A stretch of 64,000 nucleotides of DNA from Planctomycetota bacterium (GCA_016209685.1 JACQVQ010000012.1:235584-299583), one strand, 5' to 3'. Shown: positions 30,894 through 40,124, numbered from the stretch's first letter. Translations and numbers: made by a program. Notes: generated by a model from the letters alone, not told the origin.

Positions 30894-32927
30894 ATGAGTA
30901 ACCCCACCGAACAAGCCCGGCCCCCTCAGGAGTGGCCCGGTCACCACGGAAACACCTACCGAAGATTACTGAGCTATGCCAGCCCCTACTGGCATAAGGT
31001 CCTCGTGGTACTGGCCCTCTCCCTACTTGGGTCTCTAGTATCGGTGCTCCCCACCCAGATACTGGGAGTAGCGGTGGACGAATTAAAAATAGCCGAACGG
31101 CTTGTCTCCCCCGGTAGTGGTGCACTATCATCAGAAGCGGCCCTGCCGCACCCAAAGAGCCAGATACCTCTAGCCGCTCCATTAAAGGACCTATCCCGGT
31201 ACGTGGGTCATGTATGGTTCCCGGAAATTAACCCCGTCCTCCTGACCTTTTTCGTACTGGCCGGTGCCTTCTTTACCCTCCAGGCCTCCACCAGCCTTAT
31301 TGCCATGGGGCATGGTTACCTGATGGCCGAGCTGGCACAGAGGACCATCTTTGACCTCCGAAACCAACTCTACCAGCACCTCCAGCGCCTGCCCCTCAGC
31401 TACTTTGAAGACCGTCGTACGGGGGACATCATGAGCCGGGTGGTAAATGACGTGGACTCCCTGGAACAGGCATTGGTGATTCCCCTCACCACCTTCATTA
31501 CCGATATGCTCCGCCTCGGCTGGATACTCTTTTTCTGCCTCAGGTGGGATTGGCAACTGACCCTCCTGGCCCTGGGAGTTGCCCCGCTCCTGGTGGGCGT
31601 AACCTATACCTTCGGGAAGATAATAAGGCGTACGTATCGGGAACTGAGAGATAAAATGGGCGAACTCAACGCCCTCCTCCAGGATAACCTCTCAGGGATA
31701 AGGGTAATCCTGGGCTTCGCCCGACAGGAGTCAGAGTTGCAAAAATTCGTACAAAAAAATAAGGAGAACTATCAGCTCCACGTCCGCATATACCGTATAT
31801 TCACTACCTATAAGCCCATAGTAGAACTCTTTGTAGAGACCGGGGCCGTGATTGTCCTCTGCTTCGGGGGTTACAAGGTGTTACAGGGAGAGATGAGTGC
31901 AGGTACGTTCGTCATCTTCTTCCCTTACCTGCGGATGGCCTATGAACCCATAAGCGGAGTAACCAGATTTTACAACACCGTGCAACGGGCCCTTGCCTCC
32001 ACAGAAAGGGTCTTTGAGGTGCTGGACACCAGGCCGGCCCTCCAGGACGCCACCGATGCCGTAGAACTACCCCCCCTCCAGGGCCATGTAGAGTTTAAAG
32101 GGGTATACTTTACCTACCCCAACGGGAGCAGGGTATTGGAAGACATTAACCTGGAAGTCCTCCCCGGGCAGATGGTGGCCCTGGTAGGCCCCAGCGGGGC
32201 TGGAAAGACCACCCTCACCTCCCTCTTGCCCAGGTTCTACGACCCCACACGGGGATCCGTCCTTGTGGACGGATATGACCTGAAGAGGGTAAAGGCCGAG
32301 TCACTGAGACGTCAGATGGCCATGGTATTGCAGGAGGCGTTTCTCTTTAACGATACCGTGAGGAATAATATTACCTATGGTAGACCTGGGGCCGCGGAGG
32401 AGGAGATAGTCCAGGCGTCAGAGATGGCAGGGGCCCATAACTTTATCCTCTCCCTCCCGCAGGGGTACGATACCCTGGTGGGTGAGAGGGGGGTAAAACT
32501 CTCCGGAGGACAGCGCCAGCGACTGGCAATTGCCAGGGCAATACTGGTAAACCCCAGGATTTTAATACTGGATGAGGCCACGAGCTCCGTGGATGCCGAG
32601 ACCGAGAGGTTCATCCAGGAGGCCATCTACCGCCTGATAGAGAACCGCACCACCTTCGTCATTGCACACCGCCTCTCCACCATCCTCCATGCAGACCTCA
32701 TCGTCGTGCTGGACGGGGGGCGGATTGTTGAGATGGGTACCCACGAGGAGCTCCTCTCCCAGGGCAACCTTTACTCCAGGTTCTTCCACCTCCAGTTCCT
32801 GGAGAAACAAGAGACCCCCGTTGAAGAGCCAACCCCAACAAGGACGACGATAGAGGAATCCACCCTCCCCTTCGGCGGGAGTGGCCCCGCCACCTTCGGC
32901 CCGTATCAAGAAGAAAGAAACTGGTAG
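30894..32927 (+). CDS. ABC exporter, fused permease-ATPase (MsbA-like)
   Basis: A 677-residue half-transporter. The N-terminal part holds six membrane segments (about residues 40-370, with an unusually long loop at 70-105 after the first). The C-terminal ATPase has Walker A G-P-S-G-A-G-K-T (432-439), the signature L-S-G-G-Q-R-Q-R (about 535) and I-L-D-E-A-T-S-S-V-D. It works as a homodimer and exports lipid, lipid A-like glycolipid, peptide or drug; the substrate is not decidable. The last 40 residues are a poorly conserved tail. No partner gene. Confidence 0.9.
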   Translation: MSNPTEQARPPQEWPGHHGNTYRRLLSYASPYWHKVLVVLALSLLGSLVSVLPTQILGVAVDELKIAERLVSPGSGALSSEAALPHPKSQIPLAAPLKDLSRYVGHVWFPEINPVLLTFFVLAGAFFTLQASTSLIAMGHGYLMAELAQRTIFDLRNQLYQHLQRLPLSYFEDRRTGDIMSRVVNDVDSLEQALVIPLTTFITDMLRLGWILFFCLRWDWQLTLLALGVAPLLVGVTYTFGKIIRRTYRELRDKMGELNALLQDNLSGIRVILGFARQESELQKFVQKNKENYQLHVRIYRIFTTYKPIVELFVETGAVIVLCFGGYKVLQGEMSAGTFVIFFPYLRMAYEPISGVTRFYNTVQRALASTERVFEVLDTRPALQDATDAVELPPLQGHVEFKGVYFTYPNGSRVLEDINLEVLPGQMVALVGPSGAGKTTLTSLLPRFYDPTRGSVLVDGYDLKRVKAESLRRQMAMVLQEAFLFNDTVRNNITYGRPGAAEEEIVQASEMAGAHNFILSLPQGYDTLVGERGVKLSGGQRQRLAIARAILVNPRILILDEATSSVDAETERFIQEAIYRLIENRTTFVIAHRLSTILHADLIVVLDGGRIVEMGTHEELLSQGNLYSRFFHLQFLEKQETPVEEPTPTRTTIEESTLPFGGSGPATFGPYQEERNW

Positions 32928-32941
32928 TCTCCCCCTGACTA

Positions 32942-33868
32942 CTAGCTACTAGCTACTGTTGTCAGCCCCTTATAGGCCTCCATGAGACGGCGGGTTGTCT
33001 TTCCTGGGACCGTCTTACCTATCCCCTTGCCCTCAATGCAGAAGACGGGCATTATCTCCATGAGGGAATTGGTGAGAAAGACCTCGTCCGCCTGGAGCAG
33101 TCTCTCCGTACCAAAGAGTTCTTCTGAGGCAGGAATACCTTCTCCCTGACATATCTCTAAGACCTTTTTTCTGGTTATCCCGGGGAGGATGTTGGCCTGG
33201 AGGGAAGGGGTGACGACCATGCCAGACTCCACCAGGAAGATATTGCTCACCGTGGCCTCACAAACATGGCCTTCGGTATTAAGGAAGAGGGCGTCCTGTA
33301 TCCCTTGACTGGGGCGGCCCTGCCACCTCCTGGCGGCCTCCTGTCGGGCCATTATTCCAGCGAGGAAATTGGCGGTCTTGTGCCTGGCCAGGGGGCAGGT
33401 GGTACTGCGGCGATAGGTGGAAATGGCCAGTCTGACGCCCTGCCTATATGACTCTTCAGGATGGGGATGGAAGGGGTGGGTTTGAATAACCAGAGTAGGT
33501 TGGGGTGATTCAGGGGGTTGGAGTCCGTAGTGGGGACTCTCGCCCCGGCTGAGCGTCAAACGGATAAGGGCGTCTGTCAGCCTATTTAGCCTCAGGAGAT
33601 TTTCTACGGCCGATTGGAGTTCTTCAAGGCCGTAACGGAGGGGTATCCCCAGTACCTGGGCAGAGGAGGCCAGCCGTTGTAGATGGTCTTCAATAAGAAA
33701 GGGCCTCCCGTTGTAAGAACGCAGGGTCTCAAAGACCCCATCTCCGTAAAGGAAACCCCTATCCCGTACAGAGACCAGGGCTTCTTCCTCAAGTACTATA
33801 TCACCGTCAAAAAAGACATGGGGTGAGGTAGCCCTCTTATCAGGAGCGCCCTGAGGCTCCGTACCCAT
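32942..33868 (-). CDS. pabC: Class IV aminotransferase, probable aminodeoxychorismate lyase
   Basis: A 308-residue PLP enzyme with V-R-D-R-G-F-L-Y-G-D-G-V-F-E-T-L-R (35-51), the PLP lysine in R-H-K164-T-A-N-F-L-A and V-S-N-I-F-L-V near 210. The family covers branched-chain and D-amino acid aminotransferases and PabC. Because pabB lies upstream in the same strand run, I favour 4-amino-4-deoxychorismate lyase, which forms p-aminobenzoate for folate. The ATG follows the stop of the TPR gene by two nt. No pabA is in the window. Confidence 0.82.
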   Translation of the reverse strand: MGTEPQGAPDKRATSPHVFFDGDIVLEEEALVSVRDRGFLYGDGVFETLRSYNGRPFLIEDHLQRLASSAQVLGIPLRYGLEELQSAVENLLRLNRLTDALIRLTLSRGESPHYGLQPPESPQPTLVIQTHPFHPHPEESYRQGVRLAISTYRRSTTCPLARHKTANFLAGIMARQEAARRWQGRPSQGIQDALFLNTEGHVCEATVSNIFLVESGMVVTPSLQANILPGITRKKVLEICQGEGIPASEELFGTERLLQADEVFLTNSLMEIMPVFCIEGKGIGKTVPGKTTRRLMEAYKGLTTVASS

Positions 33869-33870
33869 TA

Positions 33871-35298
33871 CTACCTTTTCCCCCTGTCGGAATCGGGAGT
33901 GGCCCTGCCCTCTAGCTGGGCCTTTATCCTGGCTATGTTCCCCTTTACGACCTCTAACTCAACGGGGGACTTTATAAACTGGAAGAGGTTATAGGCCTCT
34001 TCGTAGGCCGCAAGGGCCTCCTCCATCTTACCCTGTGCCTGGTAGATTACTGCAACGTTGTTCAGTTCCTTAGCCTCCCCCCTGATATCGTGTAACATCT
34101 TGTACATCTGCAGGGATTCCTTATATGCATTCAGGGCGTCTTCCAGTTTCCTCTGTGATTGATATACTATGCCTATGTTACTAAGGTCTTTTGCCACTTC
34201 ACTGCGGAGTCCCATATCCCTGTGGATATTTAAGGCCGTCGCATAGGCATCAAGGGACTCTTCCGGCTTTTTCTGAAAATTATAAATGACCCCCATACTG
34301 CCCAGGTTGCTGGCCTCTTCCCTCCTGTTACCAATCTCCCGATTTATTCTCAGGGCCATTTTATAGGCGTGGAGGGCCTGTTCCGGTTTGCCCTGGAGTT
34401 GATAGATGAAACCCTGGCTGGAGATATATTTGGCCTCCCATGGGCGATGGCCCAGCTTCCGTTGAATCTTTATGGCTGCCTCATAAGACTGCAACGCCTT
34501 CTTCGGGTTACCCTTAAGATAATAAACCACCCCCATGTTCCCCAGTGAGGCCGCCTCCACCTGAGGTAAGCCTACCCGTCTTGCCAGTTTAATGCCCTCC
34601 TCAAAGTAGTGTGTAACTGCCGCTTTGTCCCCCCTCTTTAAGGCTACAATGCCAAGGTTATTATAGGTACTGGCAAGGTCTTTTTCCTTTCCGGAGAGCT
34701 TCTGCATGTCCATTGCCTTAAGAAGGGTCTCCTCTGCCCTCTCCCATTCCGCAAGGTGTGTGTAGACATGTCCCAGATTGTACCAGACCATAGCCTCTAA
34801 GGAGGGATTCTGCGGCAGTCCGCCTGAGGCGGATACAGACAGACCCTTCATGGCAAGTTCGTATCCCCTGGCTGACTCTTTAAGGCTTGCATTGGCCTCT
34901 TCGTACTTGTATGCCTCCAGTTGGGCCTCACCCTCCTCAAGGGCCCGAGTGGCCCCTTCTATCTGATGGATAACCCCTTGAGATTCGTCGTTGACAGCGT
35001 CTTTCGGGAGGACCATTTCTTCCTTGAAGTCGTGGAGGGATTTGGGCGGTACTACCTGGAGTTGACCCAGGAATTCCATCACCCCTCCTCCCCACCTAAC
35101 GAAGTTTTCCTCCTGGATGGGAGGGGCCGCTACACCTTGGGTGGGTAATTCACCCAAGACGGGCACTGCCAACAAAGTAGACAGTAGACAATAGAGGGCA
35201 TACAGGAATAAAGGTCTTCCCCGTCTACTCCGCCTCAGGCGGACTGTTTGCTGACTACTTCGTCTCTCAGGCATCCTGTCCTCGGTATCCGTAAGCAA
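33871..35298 (-). CDS. Exported TPR protein (kinesin-light-chain-like repeats)
   Basis: A 475-residue protein with a signal-peptide-like leader (R-R-S-R-R-G-R-P-L-F-L-Y-A-L then L-L-S-T-L-L-A-V-P-V, about residues 22-48) and eight or so 40-residue TPRs from about residue 150 to 450 (A-x-N-N-L/V-G-x-I/V-Y, G-x-x-x-x-A-L-x-A-Y-x-x-A-L). The leader is encoded by GTAGACAGTAGACAATA repeat DNA plus a 15-bp palindrome. A second palindrome encodes S-V-S-A-S-G-G near residue 158. It overlaps pabB by 32 nt upstream and touches pabC downstream, so it is part of the pab transcript although its role is unclear. Confidence 0.75.
   Translation of the reverse strand: MLTDTEDRMPERRSSQQTVRLRRSRRGRPLFLYALYCLLSTLLAVPVLGELPTQGVAAPPIQEENFVRWGGGVMEFLGQLQVVPPKSLHDFKEEMVLPKDAVNDESQGVIHQIEGATRALEEGEAQLEAYKYEEANASLKESARGYELAMKGLSVSASGGLPQNPSLEAMVWYNLGHVYTHLAEWERAEETLLKAMDMQKLSGKEKDLASTYNNLGIVALKRGDKAAVTHYFEEGIKLARRVGLPQVEAASLGNMGVVYYLKGNPKKALQSYEAAIKIQRKLGHRPWEAKYISSQGFIYQLQGKPEQALHAYKMALRINREIGNRREEASNLGSMGVIYNFQKKPEESLDAYATALNIHRDMGLRSEVAKDLSNIGIVYQSQRKLEDALNAYKESLQMYKMLHDIRGEAKELNNVAVIYQAQGKMEEALAAYEEAYNLFQFIKSPVELEVVKGNIARIKAQLEGRATPDSDRGKR
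34819..34833. repeat. 15-bp palindrome inside the exported TPR gene
   Basis: TCCGCCTGAGGCGGA on the plus strand, read as Ser-Ala-Ser-Gly-Gly on the coding strand. Confidence 0.9.
35172..35243. repeat. GTAGACAGTA repeat and 15-bp palindrome coding a signal-like leader
   Basis: AAAGTAGACAGTAGACAATAG (split by one base) and CCGTCTACTCC flank the leader region; TCCGCCTCAGGCGGA at 35229-35243 is read in a frame giving R-L-R-R, which avoids its TGA. Confidence 0.7.
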
Positions 35299-36784
35299 GG
35301 GATTCTACAAGCGCCCTGGACTTAAACAGTGTCTCTTGATATTCCTCTTCTGGCCGAGAATCTGCCACAATCCCACCCCCTGCCTGGAAGGAGGCAGAAT
35401 GACCTTTTATTAAGAAGGTTCTGATGGCGATGGCCAGGTCCATTGAACCGTCAATGCCTATGTAGCCTATAGCCCCCGTGTAGACGTTCCTTGAGGTGGG
35501 TTCCAGTTCGTCAATGATTTCCATTGCCCTGATTTTTGGTGCACCCGTCACCGAGCCCCCGGGAAAGGTAGCCTTCAAGAGGTCTATCAGGTCATATTGA
35601 GGGTAGAGGTCTCCTTCTACGGTAGCAACCAGATGGAAGACCGTGGGGTGGGCCTCCAGTCTCTTTTTCTCCAGCACCTTTACGGAACCGTAATTACATA
35701 CCTTCCCCAGGTCGTTCCTCTCCAGGTCCACAATCATGGTGAGTTCGGCGTTGTCTTTGGTACTGTGGAGGAGTTCTTCCATGAGTCTCTGGTCAGAGGA
35801 AGGGTTTATGCCCCTCGGCCTTGTGCCTTTGATTGGGCAGGTCTGCACACGCCTAGACGCCTGCGGTGCTACCGCCTCCACCTTGAGGAACCTCTCCGGG
35901 GAGGAACTTATTATGACGTTATCCCCAAACTGGAGATAGGCAGAAAAAGGGGCGGGGTTTATCTCCCTCAACCTCAAGTATAACTCGTGGGGTGCACAAT
36001 CCAGCTCCGTCTGAAACCGTTGAGACAGGTTCACCTGATATATATCTCCTCTGGCAATGTATTCCTTTGCCTGTCTTATGGCCTCAAGATATCCCCTCTT
36101 AGTAAAGTTCCCCTTTATCTGACATCTCTTTCCCTTAGTAGGGGCGACCCGGCGGGTCGCCCCTACGCCCGGGGCACACAGGAGGGCAGTAAATTCCTGT
36201 ACGTCATCCCCTAAATTCCTCCCGACCAAGAAACATCTGCCCTCTCTGTGGTCATAGACGACAAATTTATCATAGAATCCGAAATACATATCTGGGAACT
36301 CCAGGTCGTCTATGGCATTTTTGGGGAGACGTTCCAGGAAGTGATGCAGGTCGTATCCCAGGTAGCCCACAGCCACCCCTGTCCTGCAGATGGGTGGTAG
36401 GGCCACCTCCGACTCGCCAGGGGCGACCCATCCGCCTGAGGCGGACGCCCCTACACTAAAGGTGCGGAGGTAAGAACGTAATACCTCAAAGGGGTTGCCC
36501 TCCCTCTCCTGTGGGACCCCGGTACCGTCCTCCACGGTGATATTACTCCCTTTACTCCTTAACACGAGAAAGGGCTGACATCCCAGGAGAGAGTAGCGGG
36601 ATAGGCCGTGTTGCCTGAGGGCACTGTCCAAGAAGAAGAGGTGCTGGGGGTGTTCACCTAAGAGGCGTTGAAAAGCCGTCACCGTATCACAATGGGGGCT
36701 TATCTCTATTGCAGTTACTTCTCCGCCCGGGGCGGAAAGCGGGTAATAGGTAGTAGATAGCATAAAGTAGGGGACAGTATACAA
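35267..36784 (-). CDS. pabB: Aminodeoxychorismate synthase component I
   Basis: A chorismate-using enzyme of 505 codons as read. C-P-I-K319-G-T-R-P-R-G carries the lysine that marks PabB (TrpE has alanine), with F-P-G-G-S-V-T-G-A-P-K-I-R-A-M, D-L-E-R-N-D-L-G and G-G-G-I-V-A-D-S. It makes 4-amino-4-deoxychorismate for folate. The first 22 or so residues (M-Y-T-V-P-Y-F-M-L-S-T-T-Y-Y) are translated repeat DNA; conserved protein begins near A-I-E-I-S, so the true start is uncertain. Two in-frame palindromes encode S-A-S-G-G (114-118) and G-V-G-A-T-R-R-V-A-P-T (206-216). Confidence 0.9.
   Translation of the reverse strand: MYTVPYFMLSTTYYPLSAPGGEVTAIEISPHCDTVTAFQRLLGEHPQHLFFLDSALRQHGLSRYSLLGCQPFLVLRSKGSNITVEDGTGVPQEREGNPFEVLRSYLRTFSVGASASGGWVAPGESEVALPPICRTGVAVGYLGYDLHHFLERLPKNAIDDLEFPDMYFGFYDKFVVYDHREGRCFLVGRNLGDDVQEFTALLCAPGVGATRRVAPTKGKRCQIKGNFTKRGYLEAIRQAKEYIARGDIYQVNLSQRFQTELDCAPHELYLRLREINPAPFSAYLQFGDNVIISSSPERFLKVEAVAPQASRRVQTCPIKGTRPRGINPSSDQRLMEELLHSTKDNAELTMIVDLERNDLGKVCNYGSVKVLEKKRLEAHPTVFHLVATVEGDLYPQYDLIDLLKATFPGGSVTGAPKIRAMEIIDELEPTSRNVYTGAIGYIGIDGSMDLAIAIRTFLIKGHSASFQAGGGIVADSRPEEEYQETLFKSRALVESLAYGYRGQDA
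36138..36166. repeat. GTAGGGGC palindrome inside pabB
   Basis: Perfect 13-nt arms (GTAGGGGCGACCC and complement) around GGC; it encodes V-G-A-T-R-R-V-A-P in pabB. Confidence 0.9.
36419..36454. repeat. Nested palindromes inside pabB
   Basis: AGGGGCGACCCA, then the 15-bp palindrome TCCGCCTGAGGCGGA (36431-36445), then CGCCCCTAC: the 15-bp unit sits in the centre of a GTAGGGGC-type element, all in frame. Confidence 0.85.
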
Positions 36785-36840
36785 CAGGTAGCAAGTGGTT
36801 GTCTACTGCCTACTGGGCGACCCACCGGGTCGCCCCTACT
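36741..36840. repeat. Repeat-rich junction upstream of pabB
   Basis: GTAGATAG/CTACTGCCTACTG words are followed by the palindrome GGGCGACCC-ACC-GGGTCGCCC (36815-36835). The stop codon of the downstream-listed Fe-S oxidoreductase (36839) lies at the edge, and the pabB frame opens inside this DNA. A TCCGCCCGGGGCGGA variant sits at 36722-36736. Confidence 0.65.
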
Positions 36841-38833
36841 ATCTACCTGTTATTATCTCCACAATGTCCAGCACCTCTACGGTGTCAACATTCTTTGCCT
36901 TTACTCCATTAGTAAGCATGGTAAGGCAGAAGGGGCAGGCCGTGGCAATGATATTAGCCCCGGTATCAAGGGCCTGCTCGGTACGCATCTCGTTAATGTT
37001 CTGACCGAGTCTTAACTCCATCCACATGTGCCCCCCTCCACCCCCACAGCAGAAGCCCTTGTCCCTGCTCTTCTCCATCTCTTTAAACCCCCAAGGAGGG
37101 GTGACACTGCGGGTCGCCCCTGCAAGGAGGTTCCTCGGGGCATCATAAATCCCGTTGTGCCGCCCCAGATAACAGGGGTCATGGTAAGTAAGTAGGGGCA
37201 CGTTGCGACGTACCCCTACTAAATGAGGCAGAAACCGTTCCATAAACTGCGTGTGGTGCCAGACCTGAAAACCTCCCCCAAATTGGGGATACTCATTCCT
37301 GAGCGTATTAAGGCAGTGGGGGCAACAGGTAACTATCTCCTTAACGTTGTATCTCTTCAGGGTCTCAATATTCTCCCTGGCCAGGGATTGGAACCCAAAC
37401 TCATTGCCCACCCTCCTCAAGGGGTCACCATTGCACCTCTCTTCCCTCCCCAGGATGGCAAAATCTACCCCTGCCTTCTGCAAAAACCCTGCAAAGGCCC
37501 TGACCACCCTCTGGTTCCTCTCATCAAAGGCCCCCGCACAGCCCACCCACAATAGTAGGGGCACGTTGCAACGTGCCCCTACATTACGTAATACCTTTAT
37601 GCCCAGACCCTCTGCCCAGTCCTCCCTCTTTTCCTGGCTGAAGCCGTAAGGGTTTCCGCTGGTTTCTATATTCTTTATGGTCCTGATAATCTCCGGGGGG
37701 TACTTGCCCAGCATAAGCCCGTGTCCACGCCTCAAATCAACAATCTTCTGCAGGTGTTCTATCCCGGCAGGACAGGCCTCCTGGCAGGCCAGGCAGGTGG
37801 TACAGGACCATACCTCCGCCGGGTCTATCTTTGTTTTTGTAGGGCGTGGCCCTGCCACTCCGCCCCCCATCAGGGGCGAGGAGGCATCCCTTTCCATCTG
37901 CCCTCGTATATCCAGTATAATCTTCTGGGGTCTGAGGGGTTTCTGGCTCAACGTGGCCGGGCAATAGGCATCACACCTGCCGCATCTCATGCAGGCATCC
38001 ACGTCCAGGAGTTGCCTCCATGTAAAGTCCTTCGGGCTGATGGCCCCGAAGACCTCTCCTCCTTTGGCACTTTCAAAATCTATGGGAATCAGGGCACCCC
38101 TGGGGCTGGCAGGGCGCAGAAATAGATTCAAAGGGGTAGTGAAGATGTGCAAGAGCTTGGAGTAAGGTATGTAGGCTATAAAGGACATGGCCAGACACAG
38201 GTGAAACCACCACAGGTTCCTGTGCAGACCTCTTAGTCCGGATTCTCCCACCAGGGTTTTTAGCACCCCAGCTGTCAGATACCCTATCGGTGAGAAGGTC
38301 TCCCAGGGAGGGTTTAAGACGGCAATCCTTGAACCCTCCATAAGGAAACCGGTAACGAGGATGAGAAATAACAGGCCCAGGATTATGGCATCGTCTACCC
38401 TGTTTTTAATATATACATGCCTCGTCAGGTATCGCCTGTAAGAGGCCAGCAGTATCCCCAGGAGCATCAGGCCGCCGAAGAGGTCTAACGTCAGAGAATA
38501 ATACAGGTAAAATCTTCCGTAAAGGATGGGCCAGTGGAGATGCACCTGAACGGCTACCAGGCAGGTGCCTATAAATAGGACAAGGAATCCAAAGAATATG
38601 AGTCCATGAATGACCCCGGGCCATCTCTCGCTGAGTATCTCTTTGTGGCTGAAGATGAGCCAGAGTGCCCGGCCGAGGTCCTTGGTTAATGGGCCCGTTT
38701 CGGGCCTGCCCTTAGACCATAACAGGTATCTGCGATAAAGACCGTATAGAAAAAAGACGAGTGAAAGGGCAAAGAGGGCGTACATCCACTGATGGTGTAC
38801 TACGTTCCAGAATATCTCCCTGGTGGGCGTCAT
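36839..38833 (-). CDS. Membrane Fe-S oxidoreductase with cytochrome b-like and CCG domains (ETF:menaquinone oxidoreductase-like)
   Basis: A 664-residue fusion. Residues 15-235 hold five or six membrane helices of the NarI-like heme b type. Two 4Fe-4S motifs follow (C-M-R-C-G-R-C-D-A-Y-C-P and C-T-T-C-L-A-C-Q-E-A-C-P, about 275-360). Two cysteine-rich CCG-type domains end the protein (G-C-A-G-A-F...C-C-P-H-C and C-Y-L-G-R-H...F-C-C-G-G-G-G-G). This layout matches HdrD/DsrK-like and Geobacter-type ETF:menaquinone oxidoreductases. The acyl-CoA dehydrogenase gene upstream supports a role in passing electrons from acyl-CoA oxidation to quinone. Palindromes encode residues about 418-427 and 539-547. 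Confidence 0.85.
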   Translation of the reverse strand: MTPTREIFWNVVHHQWMYALFALSLVFFLYGLYRRYLLWSKGRPETGPLTKDLGRALWLIFSHKEILSERWPGVIHGLIFFGFLVLFIGTCLVAVQVHLHWPILYGRFYLYYSLTLDLFGGLMLLGILLASYRRYLTRHVYIKNRVDDAIILGLLFLILVTGFLMEGSRIAVLNPPWETFSPIGYLTAGVLKTLVGESGLRGLHRNLWWFHLCLAMSFIAYIPYSKLLHIFTTPLNLFLRPASPRGALIPIDFESAKGGEVFGAISPKDFTWRQLLDVDACMRCGRCDAYCPATLSQKPLRPQKIILDIRGQMERDASSPLMGGGVAGPRPTKTKIDPAEVWSCTTCLACQEACPAGIEHLQKIVDLRRGHGLMLGKYPPEIIRTIKNIETSGNPYGFSQEKREDWAEGLGIKVLRNVGARCNVPLLLWVGCAGAFDERNQRVVRAFAGFLQKAGVDFAILGREERCNGDPLRRVGNEFGFQSLARENIETLKRYNVKEIVTCCPHCLNTLRNEYPQFGGGFQVWHHTQFMERFLPHLVGVRRNVPLLTYHDPCYLGRHNGIYDAPRNLLAGATRSVTPPWGFKEMEKSRDKGFCCGGGGGHMWMELRLGQNINEMRTEQALDTGANIIATACPFCLTMLTNGVKAKNVDTVEVLDIVEIITGR
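37192..37219. repeat. GTAGGGGC palindrome inside the Fe-S oxidoreductase gene (1)
   Basis: GTAGGGGCACGTTG/CGACGTACCCCTAC, near-perfect; it encodes V-G-V-R-R-N-V-P-L. Confidence 0.88.
37555..37582. repeat. GTAGGGGC palindrome inside the Fe-S oxidoreductase gene (2)
   Basis: Perfect 14-nt arms GTAGGGGCACGTTG and complement; it encodes V-G-A-R-C-N-V-P-L. A third, eroded copy is at about 37097-37121 (L-A-G-A-T-R-S-V). Confidence 0.9.
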
Positions 38834-38886
38834 ATGCTAGGGGTTAGGGATTAGGGGCTAGGGGGCAGGGGATAAGGAAAAACCAT

Positions 38887-38943
38887 CGTAAATTGGAAAT
38901 TGGAAATTTTAAAATTTGCAATTTACAATTTCCAATTTCCAAT
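38887..38943. repeat. AT-rich palindromic intergenic repeat
   Basis: AAATTGGAAATTGGAAATTTTA and complement, between the acyl-CoA dehydrogenase and Fe-S oxidoreductase genes; TAGGGGTTAGGGATTAGGGG words precede it at 38837-38870. Confidence 0.8.
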
Positions 38944-38966
38944 GGGTTTTCCTTCCCCCCTACTCC

Positions 38967-40124
38967 CTAGTAAAAGGCCTTCAGGCCCAGCGTCTCCCTG
39001 CCGATAATGAGTTTCTGTATCTCGGAGGTGCCTTCGTATATGGTGGACACCCTTGCATCCCGGTAGTGACGTTCTACGGGGAATTCGTTGGAGTAGCCGT
39101 AGCCGCCGTGTATCTGCAGGGCCATGTAGGTAACCCTCTGGGCGGCCTCAGAGGCAAAATACTTGGCAATGGAGGTCTCAAGGGTGCTCTTTCCCCCCTT
39201 GTTCTTTACATGGGCGGCCCTGTACACCAGGAGTCTTGCCGCCTCGGTCTCCACCACCATCCTGGCGACCATGTCCTGTACTAGCTGAAAGGAACCTATG
39301 GGTTTATCAAATTGTACCCTCTCTCTGGCATAAGAGACGCTGGCGTCAATGCAGGCCTGACAGGTGCCCACGCATCCTGCGGCCACGCTGAACCTGCCGT
39401 TATCCAGTCCGCTCATTGCCAGTCTAAAACCATCCCCCACCCCCCCCAATACCGCCCCTTCCGATACGGCACAGTCCTGGAGGATTATCTCCGCAGTATT
39501 AGAGGCCCTGAGGCCCAACTTGTTCTCTATGTTACGGGTCTCGTAACCCTGCACCTTATCCCGCTCCACTATGAAGGCCGTAAGCCCTTCGTGTCTCTTT
39601 GTCCCGGCTATGCGGGCAATTATAATGGCAACGTCTGCCACCCCGGCATTGGTTATCCAGGTCTTGGCGCCGTTGAGTACCCACTTATCCCCATTGCGTA
39701 CGGCCGAGGTGCTCACACTGGCCACGTCGCTGCCGGCATTGGGTTCCGTCAGACCAAAGCATCCGATAATCTCTCCGCTACAGAGGCGGGGGAGGTAGCT
39801 CTTCTTTTGTTCTTCCGTACCCCAGTTGAGGATTAAGAGTTCTACCAGCGAGACCTGCACGGAGAGGGTCGTCCTTACCGAACTGCATCCCCTGCCTATC
39901 TCCTCCGTAACGATGGCATGGCTGATAAAATCCAGCCCCGCCCCACCGTACTCCTCTGGGATGATAGTCCCCAGTAAACCCAGAGGGGCCATCTTCTGGA
40001 GGATTTCCCTGGGGAAGCGGCACTGCATGTCGTTCTCCCTGGCCACAGGCACTATCTCCTCGTCCGTAAACTTCCTTGCCATCTCTCTTACGAGCCTCTG
40101 TTCATGGGTCAACTCAAAATCCAT
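38967..40124 (-). CDS. Acyl-CoA dehydrogenase
   Basis: A 385-residue FAD enzyme of the short/medium-chain acyl-CoA dehydrogenase family. It has C-F-G-L-T-E-P-N-A-G-S-D near 120-131, W-I-T-N-A-G-V-A-D, the FAD-binding Q-I-H-G-G-Y-G-Y and the catalytic base Glu364 in Y-E-G-T-S-E-I-Q. It oxidises an acyl-CoA to the 2,3-enoyl-CoA and passes electrons to ETF. The membrane Fe-S oxidoreductase encoded next on the same strand is the probable route on to quinone. ETF genes are not in the window, and the chain length of the substrate cannot be told. Confidence 0.92.
   Translation of the reverse strand: MDFELTHEQRLVREMARKFTDEEIVPVARENDMQCRFPREILQKMAPLGLLGTIIPEEYGGAGLDFISHAIVTEEIGRGCSSVRTTLSVQVSLVELLILNWGTEEQKKSYLPRLCSGEIIGCFGLTEPNAGSDVASVSTSAVRNGDKWVLNGAKTWITNAGVADVAIIIARIAGTKRHEGLTAFIVERDKVQGYETRNIENKLGLRASNTAEIILQDCAVSEGAVLGGVGDGFRLAMSGLDNGRFSVAAGCVGTCQACIDASVSYARERVQFDKPIGSFQLVQDMVARMVVETEAARLLVYRAAHVKNKGGKSTLETSIAKYFASEAAQRVTYMALQIHGGYGYSNEFPVERHYRDARVSTIYEGTSEIQKLIIGRETLGLKAFY

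Noticed and set aside
35267-36784. Anthranilate synthase (trpE) for the chorismate-using enzyme
   Set aside because: The P-I-K-G-T lysine and the nearby class IV aminotransferase favour pabB; no trp genes are adjacent.
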